5,092 nt of DNA from an uncultured Bacilli bacterium (GTDB lineage: Bacteria; Bacillota_I; Bacilli_A; ML615J-28; CAG-313), in the NCBI GenBank assembly GCA_904501965.1, contig CAJGCS010000086.1, forward strand, positions 1 to 5,092, written 5' to 3'. Both the position numbers and the translations under genes were made by a program. Position 1 is the stretch's first letter; each line of letters starts with the position of its first letter. The notes under the pieces are model-generated. The model saw only the letters and a program-made list of their open reading frames with translations. It was not told the origin of the DNA and ran no database searches. Below, one piece after another: positions 3,718 through 5,092 of the stretch.

Positions 3718-5092
3718 ATGAAATGGGATTTAACATATCATTATAAGAATGAACAAGAATTTAATAAAGAATTTGAAGAAGTTCAAGCTCTAATTAAGGA
3801 GTTACCATCATATCAAGGAAAACTAAGTGATTTTGAAAGCTTCAAAGAATATTATAAAATTGTCGAACAAATCGAAATTAAAGGTTCTAAAGTATATCAA
3901 TATGCATCACTTAAAAGCGATTTAAATAAAAAAGATGTTGAAAATGATGCTACACATAATAAATGTCAAATGATGTTTTATGTTCTTGGCGAACTTACAT
4001 CTTTCGAAGAACCAGAACTATTAAGCATGGGCAAAGAAAAAGTTATGAGTTTTATCGACCAAGATGAAAGCTTAGAACAACTTCGCTTTGGAATGGAAAA
4101 GTTATTTAGAAGAGCAGATCATGTTCTTGATGCAAATAGTGAAAAACTTTTATCAATGTATGCACCACTTACAAGTACAGGATCTGAACTTTATAGTGCA
4201 CTTGCAGTAGGAGATGGTAAATCTAAAGAAATTACTCTTGCAAATGGCGAAAAGGTAAGCGTAACACAAGGAAACTACCGTTCACTTATTGAAAACAGCA
4301 CTTGTGCAAGCGATAGAAAAGCAATCTTTGAAGCAGTATTTGAATACTATGCAGAACATAAAACTACATTTGCAGGAATTTATAATGCTGTTTTACAAAG
4401 TGATGTTTCATATATGAAAGCAAAGAACTATTCAAGTAGTGTTGAAGCTCATTTATATGGAAATAACATTCCTGTTGAAGTTTATAAAAACTTAGTTGAT
4501 GTAGCTGGAAATAATACTGAAGCTGTTAAAAAATATATTAAACTACGCCAAAAATATTTAGGCTTAGAAGAATATCATACATATGATAGATTCCTTACTT
4601 TAGCTAAGACTTCTAAAAAATACACATATGAAGAAGCAAAAGAATTATTCTTTAAATCTATTGAGAAGTTCCCTGAAACTTTCAAAGAAAAAGCACACGA
4701 AGTGCTTGCAGATGGATTTGTAGATGTATATGAACAAGTTGGTAAAAGAACAGGTGCATATTCATCAAGTGTAACTAACTTACATCCATTTATTTTACTT
4801 AACTATGATTCTACTCTTGATAGTGTATTTACTGTTGCACATGAAGCAGGACACTCAATTCATTCAATGTTTGCAGCTGAAGCACAACCTGCATTATTAC
4901 AAGATTATACAATCTTCGTAGCAGAAATCGCATCTACATTTAATGAACATAACTTACTAGATTACTTCCTTGCATCTAATGCATCTAAAGAAGAAAAAAT
5001 CGTTGTTATTGAAAAAGCTATTGATAATATTATGGGTACATTCTATCGTCAAACTTTATTTGCAGAATATGAACTATTAGCACACGAAGTAA
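3718..5092 (+). CDS. pepF: M3-family oligoendopeptidase F (3' end outside window)
   Basis: 458 codons are open from ATG 3718 to the right edge. The product is a cytoplasmic zinc metallopeptidase that cuts short peptides, working in peptide recycling and nutrition. The N-terminal part (about 1-190) is helical, with the FGMEKLFRRADHVLDANSE stretch typical of PepF. The catalytic M3 domain follows, with KAKNYSSSVEA, YHTYDRF and the zinc site HEAGH at 375-379 (His375 and His379 bind zinc, Glu376 is the catalytic base). FVAEIASTFNE supplies the third ligand, probably Glu403. There is no signal peptide or membrane segment. The family is usually about 560-610 residues, so some 100-150 residues should lie beyond the window. 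I see no frameshift. It has its own promoter and is separated from the ttcA-like gene by the structured RNA. The family call is very secure; M3B subgroup and peptide preference are not determined. Confidence 0.95.
   Translation, partial: MKWDLTYHYKNEQEFNKEFEEVQALIKELPSYQGKLSDFESFKEYYKIVEQIEIKGSKVYQYASLKSDLNKKDVENDATHNKCQMMFYVLGELTSFEEPELLSMGKEKVMSFIDQDESLEQLRFGMEKLFRRADHVLDANSEKLLSMYAPLTSTGSELYSALAVGDGKSKEITLANGEKVSVTQGNYRSLIENSTCASDRKAIFEAVFEYYAEHKTTFAGIYNAVLQSDVSYMKAKNYSSSVEAHLYGNNIPVEVYKNLVDVAGNNTEAVKKYIKLRQKYLGLEEYHTYDRFLTLAKTSKKYTYEEAKELFFKSIEKFPETFKEKAHEVLADGFVDVYEQVGKRTGAYSSSVTNLHPFILLNYDSTLDSVFTVAHEAGHSIHSMFAAEAQPALLQDYTIFVAEIASTFNEHNLLDYFLASNASKEEKIVVIEKAIDNIMGTFYRQTLFAEYELLAHEV

Noticed and set aside
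1..5092. tRNA genes, CRISPR arrays, transposase genes or IS ends
   Set aside because: No cloverleaf, regularly spaced repeats, transposase motifs or terminal inverted repeats were seen by eye on either strand.

Overview
The window is AT-rich, low-GC Gram-positive DNA. Good AAGGAGG-like ribosome-binding sites, TG-N-TATAAT promoters, short intergenic gaps, a BspA-type leucine-rich-repeat segment, a lipoprotein and a PepF-type M3 peptidase all point to a Bacillota bacterium. A gut-type lineage near Erysipelotrichales, RF39 or the Mollicutes seems most likely, but this is inferred from gene style. Tryptophan is written TGG throughout and no gene has an in-frame TGA, so the standard bacterial code fits.

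Positions 1-2513 (+ strand) hold three tightly packed genes. The first is open at the left edge. It begins as a glycoside hydrolase family 28 (pectin-degrading) protein, but just after the NTDG motif it switches in frame to four BspA-type repeats and ends. The switch falls on an 11-base word that recurs at the same place in a later repeat, so the gene looks like a recombination product (or an assembly chimera) that has lost most of the GH28 active site. Its stop overlaps the start of a small predicted lipoprotein (ATGA). Nine bases after that gene comes a multi-pass membrane protein with a probable PH-like cytosolic domain. Neither of these two is a protein I recognise.

Positions 2515-2545 form a bidirectional terminator shared with the convergent gene at 2528-3361 (- strand). 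That gene encodes a TtcA-like PP-loop tRNA-thiolation protein with the ATP-binding loop and the cysteines expected to hold an iron-sulfur cluster.

Positions 3362-3717 contain no protein gene but are densely used. They hold the leftward ttcA promoter, a rightward promoter, an independent structured RNA of about 175-180 nt ending in nine T residues, and then the promoter and ribosome-binding site of the last gene. The RNA is about 43% G+C against about 12% in the 100 bases before it, and its two ends pair. Size, closing stem, open middle and a CCGAAC word near nucleotide 41 make 6S RNA (ssrS) the best identification, though not a certain one.

Positions 3718-5092 are the first 458 codons of an M3-family oligoendopeptidase F, cut by the right edge after its HEAGH zinc site.

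The left half is an accessory cell-surface/polysaccharide region with signs of rearrangement. The right half is housekeeping: tRNA modification, a transcription-regulating RNA and peptide turnover. The most notable items are the GH28-LRR chimera and the structured RNA.
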